From a virus: a DNA stretch of 24,575 bases. Below, piece by piece: positions 14,833-23,637 of the stretch. The notes under the pieces were generated by a model, which searched no databases, had not been told where the DNA came from, and saw only the letters and a list, made by a program, of their open reading frames with translations. Location: IMG/VR virus record IMGVR_UViG_3300022200_002408, positions 1 through 24,575 of that record; one strand, 5' to 3'. Positions within the stretch are counted from its first letter, which is position 1; each line of letters begins with the position of its first letter. A program made the translations under genes and the position numbers.

Positions 14833-15756
14833 ATGACATATATATCACAGTATGAATATTATGACAATAATGGGAATACGCCTCAAGACGCAAATTGGGG
14901 TTCATACCAATATGTTAGTTTAGATGATGTAGTCAATAATTTTTTATTGATGTACTCAGGAAACCATTCATTAGTAAATAACGAAGAGAGATACAAAATA
15001 ATATTTCACGCAAAACGAGCTATACAAGAGCTTAATTATGACGCGTTCAAGGAGATTAAGGTATTAGAGTTAAGTGTAACTGATTCGTTAAGATATGTAC
15101 TTCCATCGGACTATGTAAATTGGGTTCGTATTTCTTTATATAAAGACGGTTGGTTAAGACCATTAACTGAGAATATTCAAATTTTATCTTCTAATGCATA
15201 TTTACAAGATAATCAAGGAAATATTTTATTTGACCAAAACGGAAATATACTTCAACCTCAAAATTCTACTATAGATTTTGACAGACTTAGAGGAACAAAA
15301 AAAAGTATCTACCTAAATCAAGGAAGCCAATTTGATGGACAATATGGTTGGAATTATGATGGGATGTGGTATTTTGATTATGGAATAGGAACAGCATTTG
15401 GATTAAATACAGAAACTGCAAATTTTAACCCTACTTTTAAGATTGATAAAAAAACAGGAGTTATAAATTTTGATTCAAGTATGGCAGGAGAGCTTTGTAT
15501 TCTTGAGTATATATCCGATGGTATGGAGAGCGGAGATAATTCTTTAATTACTGTTAATAAATTATTTGAACAATATGTCTACGCAGCTATAAAATATGAG
15601 ATATTAAATTCTAAATTTAATGTTCAAGAATATGTAGTGGCAAGAGCAAGAAAAGACAAATCAGCATTATTAAGAAATGCAAGAATAAGAATTAGTAACA
15701 TTCATCCGGGAAGACTCTTAATGAATTTAAGAGGTATGGATAAGATAATCAAATAG
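14833..15756 (+). CDS. Ring / head-tail connector protein 2
   Basis: 307 residues. YQYVSLDDVVNNFLLMYSGN (25-44), HAKRAIQELNYDAFKEIKVL (59-78) and LPSDYVNWVRISLYKDGWLR (90-109) form the conserved core of a tail-tube or ring-like protein found next to the preceding gene in crAss-like and related phages. The middle contains an aromatic Gly/Asn-rich loop (QYGWNYDGMWYFDYG), and the C-terminus is basic and helical (RARKDKSALLRNARIRISNI). It is expected to form a ring between the connector and the muzzle protein. Start ATG follows an A-rich leader; the next gene begins one base after the stop. Confidence 0.72.
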   Translation: MTYISQYEYYDNNGNTPQDANWGSYQYVSLDDVVNNFLLMYSGNHSLVNNEERYKIIFHAKRAIQELNYDAFKEIKVLELSVTDSLRYVLPSDYVNWVRISLYKDGWLRPLTENIQILSSNAYLQDNQGNILFDQNGNILQPQNSTIDFDRLRGTKKSIYLNQGSQFDGQYGWNYDGMWYFDYGIGTAFGLNTETANFNPTFKIDKKTGVINFDSSMAGELCILEYISDGMESGDNSLITVNKLFEQYVYAAIKYEILNSKFNVQEYVVARARKDKSALLRNARIRISNIHPGRLLMNLRGMDKIIK

Positions 15757-15757
15757 T

Positions 15758-18700
15758 ATGGCGAATTTCACAAGAAATTTTTTAGCAGGAAGAATGAATA
15801 AAATCGTTGACCAACGAGTACTTCCTGATGGCGAATATGTTGATGCTATGAATATCAGAATGGGGTCAACAGAAATGTCTGAAGTAGGAGTTATTACCAA
15901 CACAATGGGTAATGATTTAGCTGCTCCTGCATTAAGATATATTGACGGAACAGTGTTAAGCACTCAGGCAAGAACAATTGGAGCTATGGAAGATAGCGCT
16001 AACGAGACTATTTATTGGTTTGTTCACGACCCTGCATTTCCTATCGCGCCTACAGGTAAACTTGATTTAATTGTATCTATTAACGTATTAACTAATGTAT
16101 TAACATATCACATCATTAGTATAAATGACGGAGGAAACGTAAACACTACATTAAATTTCAATCCTGCCTATCTTATTACGGGTATCAACTTAATTGATAG
16201 CCTTTTATTTTGGACAGATGATTATAATGCTCCACGAAATATAAACATAAATAGAAACTACCCTAATCCGATAGCAAATATTGATGCGTTGAACCCTGAA
16301 TCAATTCTTGTTATAAAAAAACCGCCGATTGAGGCACCTGAAGTAAGTCCAATTACTACAAGCGGACAACAAAATTTTTTAGAAACAAGATTTATTTGTT
16401 TTGCTTATAGATATAAATACGTAGATGGAGAGTATTCTGCTACATCTCAATGGTCTGCACCTGCATTTGTTCCTAATCAATTCCAATTTAGCGTTAATAG
16501 TATGCTAAATGAAGGTATGACTAATTTTTGCAATACAGCAATTATAAATTTCAATTCAGGAGGACCTCTTGTAGTTGGAATTGACTTATTATTTAAGCAG
16601 TCAGAAAATAATGTAATTAAAATTATTCAGCAATTTAACAAGGTAGATGCCGGATATGCGGATAATACCGTATATCAATATTCATTTAATAACAGTAAAA
16701 TATTTACAGTACTAAATGAAGCTGAAATTTTAAGACTTTACGATAATGTTCCTCGTTATGCTAAGGCTCAGACTATTATGGGAAATAGATTGATGTTTGG
16801 AAATTACGTTGAGGGATATGATTTAATTGATAAAAATGGTCAGCCAACTAAAATTGAATACTCTACAAATTTAATCACTGAAGTTATTGGAGATGCAGAT
16901 TTAATTGATAGCACAGGAGATGGAATTTACAATATAGACCCTGCGTCTACGGGATTAACAGTAGGAGATGCTATTATTAATTTTGACTTAGGCGCTTCTC
17001 CATTGGTTGAAGGTGCTGCAATATCTTTAGATATTACAATATCTCATAAATTATGGACAGGATATGTTCCTGAGCCTGACGAAATAACGGATGGAATTAC
17101 ACTTCAGTTTAGCTTCTTGCTGACTCAAAACTACAGTTCTGTATATCAATTAGCAACAAGCTCTCAATTTAAAAATGCAATAGGTACTTCTTTAAATATA
17201 CTTCCTGTTTCAACTACTATTTTAGGTCAAGATACGTCCTGTAACGGGGTTACATTTACTGATTCTTTTAATTGCGCATTGCCAAATAATTTAGGTTTAG
17301 CTCCTAATACGTTTATAAAATATGCAAGTGGTATCAATACTATCTCTACTGTTTTACAACCGATAAAAATAATAACTACTCCCGCAAGTACTGTAATTGG
17401 TTTGCAATTCCCATCTATGGTTTATGTTGATAATATAGCTACTCCTACAAAAAAAGCATACGAGTATTACCAAGTGACTTTTGCAAGAGCGGCTTTTCAA
17501 GAGATTGCAAATCCTCGAAGTTTACATAGTAATAGAGGGTACGAAGTGGGATTGGTTTATATGGATGAGTTCAATAGAGCTACAACTGCGTTAGTTAGTA
17601 CTAATAATGCAGAGTTTGTCCCTTGTGGATATGCTCCAAATAAAAATAGTATTCAAGTTATAATACCTACTACTCAAAGAGCGCCTAAGTGGGCTACACG
17701 ATATAAGTTTGTAATTAAACCTGACGCTGAAAGGTACGAAACAATTTATAGTAATTTATTTTTTATTAATCCCGAAACAAATGAAGCTTGGCTTTTGCTT
17801 GAAGGAGAGAATATGAGGAAAGTTGAAGACGGGGATAGATTGATTGTAAAAGCAGACACTCAAGGACCTACACTTAATTGTACTTATACTACTGTTCTTG
17901 AAAAAACTGCTCAAGCAGCAGGATTTCTTGAAATACCGACTGAAGATGACCCAACCGTATTTATTAACGTACCGGCAGGTTTATATATAAAGTTAAATCC
18001 TAATAGTTTTAATTTAGTACAGACTGAAAATGCTATAATAGCTCCGGGTCAAAAACAACAATGGGCAAGTGGAGGAAACCACACTATAATGTCTTACGAT
18101 ATGAATATTGAAGACCCTGCAAATCCGGGAATGTATATTGATTACAATATCCCTGCCGGAAGTAGAATCAATTGGTACGTAGATTGGAATAGAGCAGGTG
18201 TTGGAGGAGCTTGTGAACCAAGGGGTTACACATTAGAAAAAGTATATACCTCTACTCAGGACTATGATAATATGTATGAATGGTTTGTTGGAGATAATAT
18301 TCAACTTACAATCAATTCAGGTATTGATAAAGGAGATGACGAAACTAATGAGTTTGTTCCGGGAGTAGGTTCTCAATTAACTGCTGTTAATGACAGTATA
18401 AATTATTGGCAGTTTTATAGAAACCCAACTACTAATCAACTTACTATTAGTTGGAGTAGTACAAATAGTTGCACGGGTATTAATTATAAGTATTCACGTA
18501 GAATTTATATCACAGCAAACATTGAAGTGTTTCGTGCAGAAAATACATTAATTTTCGAAACAGAACCTTCTGATGCTTTGCCTGATGTATTTTTTGAGAA
18601 CGAACTATCATTTTCTATTGATTCTGATGGTAATCATTCAGGTAATATTCAAAATCAAAATATAGTAGCAGGTACTGCCGGTATAATTGACACTATGTTT

Positions 18701-20638
18701 TTTAATTGTTATTCTTTTGGAAATGGAGCAGAAAGTTACAAGATACGTGATTCTATTCTAGGAAGGTCTTTTAGTTTTGGAGAAAGAGTAACTACCGTTG
18801 CTGCTCAAGACTATAAAGTTGCTGATAGGTTTTCTGATATTACCTATAGTGGTGTTTATAATGGGGAGTCAAATATCAACAAATTAAACGAATTTAATTC
18901 GGGGTTATCTAACTTTAAGCGTTGCGAAGCTTCGTTTGGGGAAATACAATTGTTAGATGGTAGAAATACAGATATTCTTTGTTTACAAGAGGATAAAATA
19001 TCTTACGTTTTAGCGGAGAAAAACTTATTGTCAGATGCAAGTGCCGGTGGTATAATTACAGCTACTCCTGAGGTCTTAGGAACGCAAATAGCACGTACTG
19101 AAAAGTACGGTATTAGTTTCAACCCTGAGAGCTACGTTCAATGGGGATTTGATAGATTTTTTGCAGATGCAAAACGCGGGGCTGTTATTCAATTAAAAGG
19201 TGGGGATTCTCAAAATGAACAATTAATAGCAGTATCTGAACAAAATATGAGAACTTGGTTTAGAGATAAATTCAATTCATCATTTAACTATCAAAAACTC
19301 GGGGGTTTTGACCCTTATATGAATGAGTATGTGTTGTCTATGAACGACCAAGAACTCCCTTTAAATCCTCAATGTTTGAAATGCGGTATTAATCAAACAT
19401 TTACATTATCTATAGCAGATGAAAAATCTAAAGAAGTAGTATATTGTGTCGATTTAGGGCCTCTTGTAGGTATTACTGAAATAAGTTGGGATTTTGTTAG
19501 TATTGAATCAGGAACAGGAGGGTTAAATGTATCTGTAGAATACAATGGAGTTGTAACTACTTCAGGGTATACAAATATTCCGGGGAATTTATTTTTTGAT
19601 AAAAACAATGTATCTGTAGAAACTGCAACAATTACTCTTGAGTACAACTTAGATATGGTTGTAAATGTTCTTGCAGACTGTTGTAATGCAGAACCAATGA
19701 CTATAGTTGAAGTTGTTTTAACAAATGATTCAGAATCAGGTCAAACCATACATACTCAATACAGATATATAGACGGAGCATTTATTGGACCTCTTCTTTC
19801 TAACTTAGTTTTATTCTCAAGCGGAACAGCAAGTCCTCTTGTATCAAGATATAATACAGTATCAGGATTTGTTGGGGCAGGCGGCTTCCCTCCTGAAGGA
19901 AGTACTATGAGATTGTATTCAAACGCAATAGTTCCTGACAATTATGTGTTTAACATAGCTCAAGATAAATTTAGATATTTAAGAAGCGGTGTATTATACA
20001 ACAACAACGATATTGATATTAATTCTTTATTAGGCGTTTCCACAGTTGCTACTCCTAATTCAGGCTCAGCCCCTTTGTACTATGTTGACTTTACGGTTCC
20101 TGCAAGTTCATTTGGAGAATACCTTTACTTGATTTGGGATTTAAGAGATGCTATACCTGCTGAATTATGTTTTGGAGGAACTATTAGTGATTCTTGTTGT
20201 GATTGTGTTCCGGGTAGTTACTATTTGAACGCGTCATTCCCTACAGCAACCTCTATATTTAATGACGTTAATTTATCTATTCCTGCAACAAATGGATTTT
20301 ATTCAACAGGTGGAATTGTTAGAGAATTAGTTGACGGTGTGTTATTACCTCAGCAACCTTGTAGTTCTTGTGGAGTTGAAGTATCTTTGTGTTTTGGAAC
20401 AAGTGCAATTGACGTATGTTGCAGTTGTGACTTAATATGTACAACTCCTTACAATCTTTATCAAGTAACAAATAATGAAGCCTTTGATACAACGCTTTAT
20501 TTTTATGACTCGTATGGAATATTGACAAGTTTACCATTATCAGCCTCTGCAATAGGAGTATTTTATTGCTCTATTGGAACTCCTTTTGCAGATACAAGTA
20601 TATCTATTATCGACATAAAATGCGAATGTATAACATAA
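15758..20638 (+). CDS. Muzzle / tail stabilisation protein (1626 aa) with Cys-rich C-terminal modules
   Basis: 1626 residues. The N-terminal signature GRMNKIVDQRVLPDGEYVDA (11-30) with MGSTEMSEVGVITNTMGND is typical of the large stabilisation or muzzle protein of crAss-like and other phages, and GSQNEQ-type loops follow. The body is Asn/Thr/Ile-rich beta structure, matching a propeller-like tail-tip. From about 1206 on it turns Cys-rich: CLKC at 1206, CC at 1308, CCDC at 1480-1483, CSSC at 1535-1538, CCSC at 1554-1557, and CEC near the end. Residues 1488-1539 form a module repeated at the N-terminus of the next protein. In relatives a FYSY-type end domain belongs to this protein; here it is a separate gene (21584). 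It should plug the tail channel and carry host-contact parts. Confidence 0.75.
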   Translation: MANFTRNFLAGRMNKIVDQRVLPDGEYVDAMNIRMGSTEMSEVGVITNTMGNDLAAPALRYIDGTVLSTQARTIGAMEDSANETIYWFVHDPAFPIAPTGKLDLIVSINVLTNVLTYHIISINDGGNVNTTLNFNPAYLITGINLIDSLLFWTDDYNAPRNININRNYPNPIANIDALNPESILVIKKPPIEAPEVSPITTSGQQNFLETRFICFAYRYKYVDGEYSATSQWSAPAFVPNQFQFSVNSMLNEGMTNFCNTAIINFNSGGPLVVGIDLLFKQSENNVIKIIQQFNKVDAGYADNTVYQYSFNNSKIFTVLNEAEILRLYDNVPRYAKAQTIMGNRLMFGNYVEGYDLIDKNGQPTKIEYSTNLITEVIGDADLIDSTGDGIYNIDPASTGLTVGDAIINFDLGASPLVEGAAISLDITISHKLWTGYVPEPDEITDGITLQFSFLLTQNYSSVYQLATSSQFKNAIGTSLNILPVSTTILGQDTSCNGVTFTDSFNCALPNNLGLAPNTFIKYASGINTISTVLQPIKIITTPASTVIGLQFPSMVYVDNIATPTKKAYEYYQVTFARAAFQEIANPRSLHSNRGYEVGLVYMDEFNRATTALVSTNNAEFVPCGYAPNKNSIQVIIPTTQRAPKWATRYKFVIKPDAERYETIYSNLFFINPETNEAWLLLEGENMRKVEDGDRLIVKADTQGPTLNCTYTTVLEKTAQAAGFLEIPTEDDPTVFINVPAGLYIKLNPNSFNLVQTENAIIAPGQKQQWASGGNHTIMSYDMNIEDPANPGMYIDYNIPAGSRINWYVDWNRAGVGGACEPRGYTLEKVYTSTQDYDNMYEWFVGDNIQLTINSGIDKGDDETNEFVPGVGSQLTAVNDSINYWQFYRNPTTNQLTISWSSTNSCTGINYKYSRRIYITANIEVFRAENTLIFETEPSDALPDVFFENELSFSIDSDGNHSGNIQNQNIVAGTAGIIDTMFFNCYSFGNGAESYKIRDSILGRSFSFGERVTTVAAQDYKVADRFSDITYSGVYNGESNINKLNEFNSGLSNFKRCEASFGEIQLLDGRNTDILCLQEDKISYVLAEKNLLSDASAGGIITATPEVLGTQIARTEKYGISFNPESYVQWGFDRFFADAKRGAVIQLKGGDSQNEQLIAVSEQNMRTWFRDKFNSSFNYQKLGGFDPYMNEYVLSMNDQELPLNPQCLKCGINQTFTLSIADEKSKEVVYCVDLGPLVGITEISWDFVSIESGTGGLNVSVEYNGVVTTSGYTNIPGNLFFDKNNVSVETATITLEYNLDMVVNVLADCCNAEPMTIVEVVLTNDSESGQTIHTQYRYIDGAFIGPLLSNLVLFSSGTASPLVSRYNTVSGFVGAGGFPPEGSTMRLYSNAIVPDNYVFNIAQDKFRYLRSGVLYNNNDIDINSLLGVSTVATPNSGSAPLYYVDFTVPASSFGEYLYLIWDLRDAIPAELCFGGTISDSCCDCVPGSYYLNASFPTATSIFNDVNLSIPATNGFYSTGGIVRELVDGVLLPQQPCSSCGVEVSLCFGTSAIDVCCSCDLICTTPYNLYQVTNNEAFDTTLYFYDSYGILTSLPLSASAIGVFYCSIGTPFADTSISIIDIKCECIT

Positions 20639-20652
20639 TTTAATTAAATAAT

Positions 20653-21579
20653 ATGGCAATAAATGCACCTTACTTTCTAGATGCCGCTGACTTAGATTTA
20701 GCTACATCAATATATTTAGATTTAGCACTAACACTCGTAGCTCCTGATGGATTCTATGGAGATGGAACAATAACAAGAGAGCAGTCATCAGGAATACTTT
20801 TGGCTGCTGAGTCTTGTGCAACTTGCGGTGTTCCTTGTGGTGCTTCCGTAAGTGGCTCAGGAGGTCAAGGCATTTATCAAGTAAATTTAAATACAGGAAC
20901 TCTTGACACAGGAGCTATAATAATTAGATTTGACCCTTTTAATTTCCCTGATGGTGTTAGAGCAACTTATGATGGAGTTGTATATAATAAATTATCATCT
21001 CCTATAGATGGCTTGCATCAAAGTACAACTCCCGGAAATTTCACAGTTGCAGGAGAAGTAGCCGGAGATTGTGGATTGTCAGGAAATACTACGACTCTTC
21101 CATCATTAGTTGAGTATCTTTATGACGGAACTTCGTTTGTTGCGACAGGAAATACTCAATCAATTACCGTGCTTCCCGGAGACGTTTCGTTAGGAGCTCC
21201 CCCCGGTTTTTGTGTTTTAGTAATACCAAAGCCTTCAGGAACTCCTAACAATGTGTTTCTTGAAATGCTTGGGCCTTGTGGAGGAACTGCTTGGGATTTA
21301 AAAGCCGCTTGCCCATTGGCGTTGCCTGTATTTAATTCTTCTAATGTATTTGCAACTTCATCAATCCCTTGTGTTACCGCTTATGCTAATACTTTTTATT
21401 TTGCAAAGGTTCACACAGCATTAGATACGTTTATTGGATTGTATGATTATGTATTTGTAGATGCTAATGGACAGTTTACAGTTCCTGATGGGTTTTATCT
21501 TGTGGACAATACAGCAATACCAAATAGCGTGATAGAAGTAGTTAATGGGATAGTAGTAGGAATAACAAATTGCGTTTAA
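20653..21579 (+). CDS. Cys-rich tail-tip-like structural protein
   Basis: 308 residues in three parts. Residues 6-59 repeat the Cys module of the muzzle protein end: YFLDAA, LATSIYLD, PDGFYGDG, TREQSSGILLAAESCATCG. The middle, about 68-230, is a beta domain (GTLDTGAIIIRFDPFNFPDG, DCGLSGNTT, SLGAPPGFCVL, MLGPCGGTAWDL) that I recognise from Bacteroidetes phages without a known role. The last part, about 240-308 (FYFAKVHTALDTFIGLYDYV and FTVPDGFYLVDN), looks like a diverged further module. No signal peptide. By position and shared module it probably sits on the tail tip with the muzzle protein; a receptor-contact role is inferred only. Confidence 0.6.
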   Translation: MAINAPYFLDAADLDLATSIYLDLALTLVAPDGFYGDGTITREQSSGILLAAESCATCGVPCGASVSGSGGQGIYQVNLNTGTLDTGAIIIRFDPFNFPDGVRATYDGVVYNKLSSPIDGLHQSTTPGNFTVAGEVAGDCGLSGNTTTLPSLVEYLYDGTSFVATGNTQSITVLPGDVSLGAPPGFCVLVIPKPSGTPNNVFLEMLGPCGGTAWDLKAACPLALPVFNSSNVFATSSIPCVTAYANTFYFAKVHTALDTFIGLYDYVFVDANGQFTVPDGFYLVDNTAIPNSVIEVVNGIVVGITNCV

Positions 21580-21583
21580 TATT

Positions 21584-22396
21584 ATGAATTATACATTATC
21601 ATATAGCGAAGGAGTTGCCGGATGGGTATCTTTCTATTCTTATTATCCTGATTGGATGATTGGAATGAACAATTATTTTTACACCTTTAAGGGTGGTAAT
21701 ATTTACAAGCATAATGTAAATGCTTCACGCAATACATTTTATCAGCCTTGGTGGACTCAGTTTGGTCAACCTGCAAATGCGTTTACACCAACATCTATTC
21801 AAACGGTATTTAATAATGCTGCTCTTGAAAATAAATTATTTAAAACCTTAAATATAGAAGGAGATGCTCCTTGGGGTGCTACTTTAGAGACTGATTTACA
21901 GTTTTCAGGATTCATAGACCAATCTTGGTTTTCTAAAAAAGAAGCATCTTATTTTGCATTTGTTAGGAATAATAGCATTGGAGAATTTGCTCTTAGAAGT
22001 TTGAACGGTATAGGAAATAGTTTAACGGTTACAGGTGCAGGTACCAATATCGCCCAAGTTAACTTTAGCATAAACCCATTAGTATCTATAGGAAATATTA
22101 TAAGCATTGGAGACTATGTTTATTTCGGAACAAATGCTCAATTTGCAGGAACTGTAGTTGATGTTATAGTCGATTATCCGGCAGGTATAAATAGAATAAT
22201 TGTAAACAACAATATGTTGTCTCCGCTAACTATCCCAATACCGGGGAATGTTAATTATTTCTTATACGTTAAAAATTCTGTAGCTGAGTCTCACGGAGTT
22301 TTAGGGCACTATTGTACAACTACATTATCTAATAGTTACAATAGTAAAATTGAGTTATTTGCAGTTGAAGCTAATGTAATGAAAAGTTTCCCTTAA
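21584..22396 (+). CDS. Separated C-terminal domain of muzzle/stabilisation protein
   Basis: 270 residues. The start MNYTLSYSEGVAGWVSFYSY with MIGMNNYFYTFKGGNIYKHN (26-44) and the end HGVLGHYCTTTLSNSYNSKI followed by ELFAVEANVMKSFP match what I know as the C-terminal part of the large stabilisation protein in crAss-like and related phages. A beta segment at about 165-230 (SIGNIISIGDYVYFG) looks inserted. Here the part is an independent gene, two genes after the muzzle N-terminal body. It is likely to assemble with the 1626-residue protein. Begins four bases after the previous stop, with an in-frame ATG and no alternative that keeps the FYSY motif. Confidence 0.65.
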   Translation: MNYTLSYSEGVAGWVSFYSYYPDWMIGMNNYFYTFKGGNIYKHNVNASRNTFYQPWWTQFGQPANAFTPTSIQTVFNNAALENKLFKTLNIEGDAPWGATLETDLQFSGFIDQSWFSKKEASYFAFVRNNSIGEFALRSLNGIGNSLTVTGAGTNIAQVNFSINPLVSIGNIISIGDYVYFGTNAQFAGTVVDVIVDYPAGINRIIVNNNMLSPLTIPIPGNVNYFLYVKNSVAESHGVLGHYCTTTLSNSYNSKIELFAVEANVMKSFP

Positions 22397-22402
22397 ATTT
22401 AA

Positions 22403-22410
22403 TATCTTTG
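22403..22410 (+). promoter_or_regulatory. Bacteroidetes-type -7 box, almost leaderless
   Basis: TATCTTTG, identical to the box at 3075, ends only seven bases before the ATG at 22418. With transcription starting about six or seven bases past such a box, the mRNA would begin at or next to the start codon. No -33 element is clear. Confidence 0.5.
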
Positions 22411-22417
22411 TATCAAT

Positions 22418-22828
22418 ATGGAATTAGAAATCAGACCTCTTAACGAAAATGATTATCAAGAAATCCTTGTAGAATGGTGGAAACAATGGAATTGGGAGCC
22501 ACCGGCTAAGGACTTTTTGCCTGAAGATGGTAAGGGTGGAGTTATAGTTTATGATGGAGCTATACCAATTTGTGCGGGATTTATATACGTTACAAATTCA
22601 AAAGTGGCTTGGGTAGATTGGATTATATCTAACAAAGAGTATAGAATAAAAGATAAAAGAAGAGAGGCAATTAAATTATTAATAGAGTCTCTTACTAATA
22701 TTTGCAAAAATACAGGAAGTAAATACGGTTACGCATTGATTAAAAATCCAAGTTTAGTCCAAACTTATAAAGACCTTGGGTGGTCTAAGGGAGAAGGGTA
22801 TACAAGTGAAATGATAAAAATATTATAA
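22418..22828 (+). CDS. GNAT-like acetyltransferase
   Basis: 136 residues resembling the GNAT fold: an opening strand IRPLNENDYQEILVEWW (5-21), central strands GGVIVYDGAIPICAGFIYVT (40-59) and KVAWVDWIISNKEYR (62-76), a helix KRREAIKLLIESLTNIC, and a closing NPSLVQTYKDLGWSKGEGYT (110-129), where GNATs read N-x-x-x-x-x-x-Y-x-x-x-G-F/W. The usual acetyl-CoA loop R/Q-x-x-G-x-G/A is not present between strand and helix; KDKRRE stands there, so activity or cofactor binding is uncertain. Acetyl-CoA-dependent modification of a host or phage target would be the family role. It lies between tail-tip and internal-virion genes, behind its own promoter box. Confidence 0.55.
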   Translation: MELEIRPLNENDYQEILVEWWKQWNWEPPAKDFLPEDGKGGVIVYDGAIPICAGFIYVTNSKVAWVDWIISNKEYRIKDKRREAIKLLIESLTNICKNTGSKYGYALIKNPSLVQTYKDLGWSKGEGYTSEMIKIL

Positions 22829-22829
22829 T

Positions 22830-23624
22830 ATGGGAGTAGCAACAGCAGTAGCAATAGGAGGATTGGCTCTTTCGGCAGGTACAACAGCAATGTCGTTTGC
22901 TCAGGCAGGAGAACAAAAATCCAAACAAAGAGCAGCAGAAGCAGCAGCTTCAGCGGCAATGGAAGAAGCTAAGAAAAAATTGTCAATAAACTATACCGAT
23001 GAATTAGCGGTTAATAAAGAACCTTATGAACTCCAAAGGGAAGCTATGCTTTCTCAAGGAGCTTTAGCTATTCAAGCAGGTCAAGAATCTGAAAGAGGAG
23101 CAGCTGCTACAGCAGGTAGAGTTCAAATGGCTCAGAACGAAGCTCAAGCAGGTATAAGAACGGCTATGGGGGCTGAAATGACAGACATACAAAAACAACA
23201 AATTGCAGAACAAAGTAGATTGAGAGATTTAGGTGTTCAATTAGATTTAGGAGAAGTTGAAGGTCAACAGATGATGGCGGCTAATGCCGAACAAGCAGCT
23301 ACAGCAGCTACAGCTCAAGGTATTCAAGGACTCGTATCAACAGCTCAACAAGGGTTGAATATGATGCCTTTATACTTTAAAGATAAAGCTCCTATTCCTA
23401 CAGAAACGACTTCAACTAGCCAAGTAAATTCAACTGCCGCTAAATATAGCGGGTCAAGTTTTACTCCAATGGATACATCTCTTAATACGTTAGGATACGC
23501 ACCTAAATATAGCGGGACAAGTGGAGTTATTCCTCAAACTGCTCCTCAATTTGGAGGAACATTTAGTACAGGAAACCAACCTATGTTCCCGCAATACGAT
23601 GCTTTTGGAAATATAATAAGATAA
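22830..23624 (+). CDS. Ala/Gln-rich internal virion (ejection) protein
   Basis: 264 residues. It begins with a hydrophobic Gly/Ala stretch (VATAVAIGGLALSAGTTAMS, 3-22), then a long amphipathic Ala/Gln/Glu helix region to about residue 175 (KSKQRAAEAAASAAMEEAKK; ESERGAAATAGRVQMAQNEA), then a Ser/Thr/Pro/Gly-rich tail ending FPQYDAFGNIIR. This layout recalls podovirus ejection proteins such as T7 gp14 or P22 gp7, which leave the head with the DNA and line the envelope channel. I recognise close relatives in marine phages as structural proteins. The role is inferred. Two near-identical 20-base stretches lie in the tail, coding for KYSG in each. Confidence 0.6.
   Translation: MGVATAVAIGGLALSAGTTAMSFAQAGEQKSKQRAAEAAASAAMEEAKKKLSINYTDELAVNKEPYELQREAMLSQGALAIQAGQESERGAAATAGRVQMAQNEAQAGIRTAMGAEMTDIQKQQIAEQSRLRDLGVQLDLGEVEGQQMMAANAEQAATAATAQGIQGLVSTAQQGLNMMPLYFKDKAPIPTETTSTSQVNSTAAKYSGSSFTPMDTSLNTLGYAPKYSGTSGVIPQTAPQFGGTFSTGNQPMFPQYDAFGNIIR
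23440..23522 (+). repeat. Pair of in-frame direct repeats in the ejection-like gene
   Basis: CTAAATATAGCGGGTCAAGT at 23440-23459 returns as CTAAATATAGCGGGACAAGT at 23503-23522, 19 of 20 bases identical and 63 bases apart (21 codons). Both code for KYSG followed by Ser or Thr in the disordered-looking tail. Confidence 0.8.
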
Positions 23625-23637
23625 AAAAATATAGATT

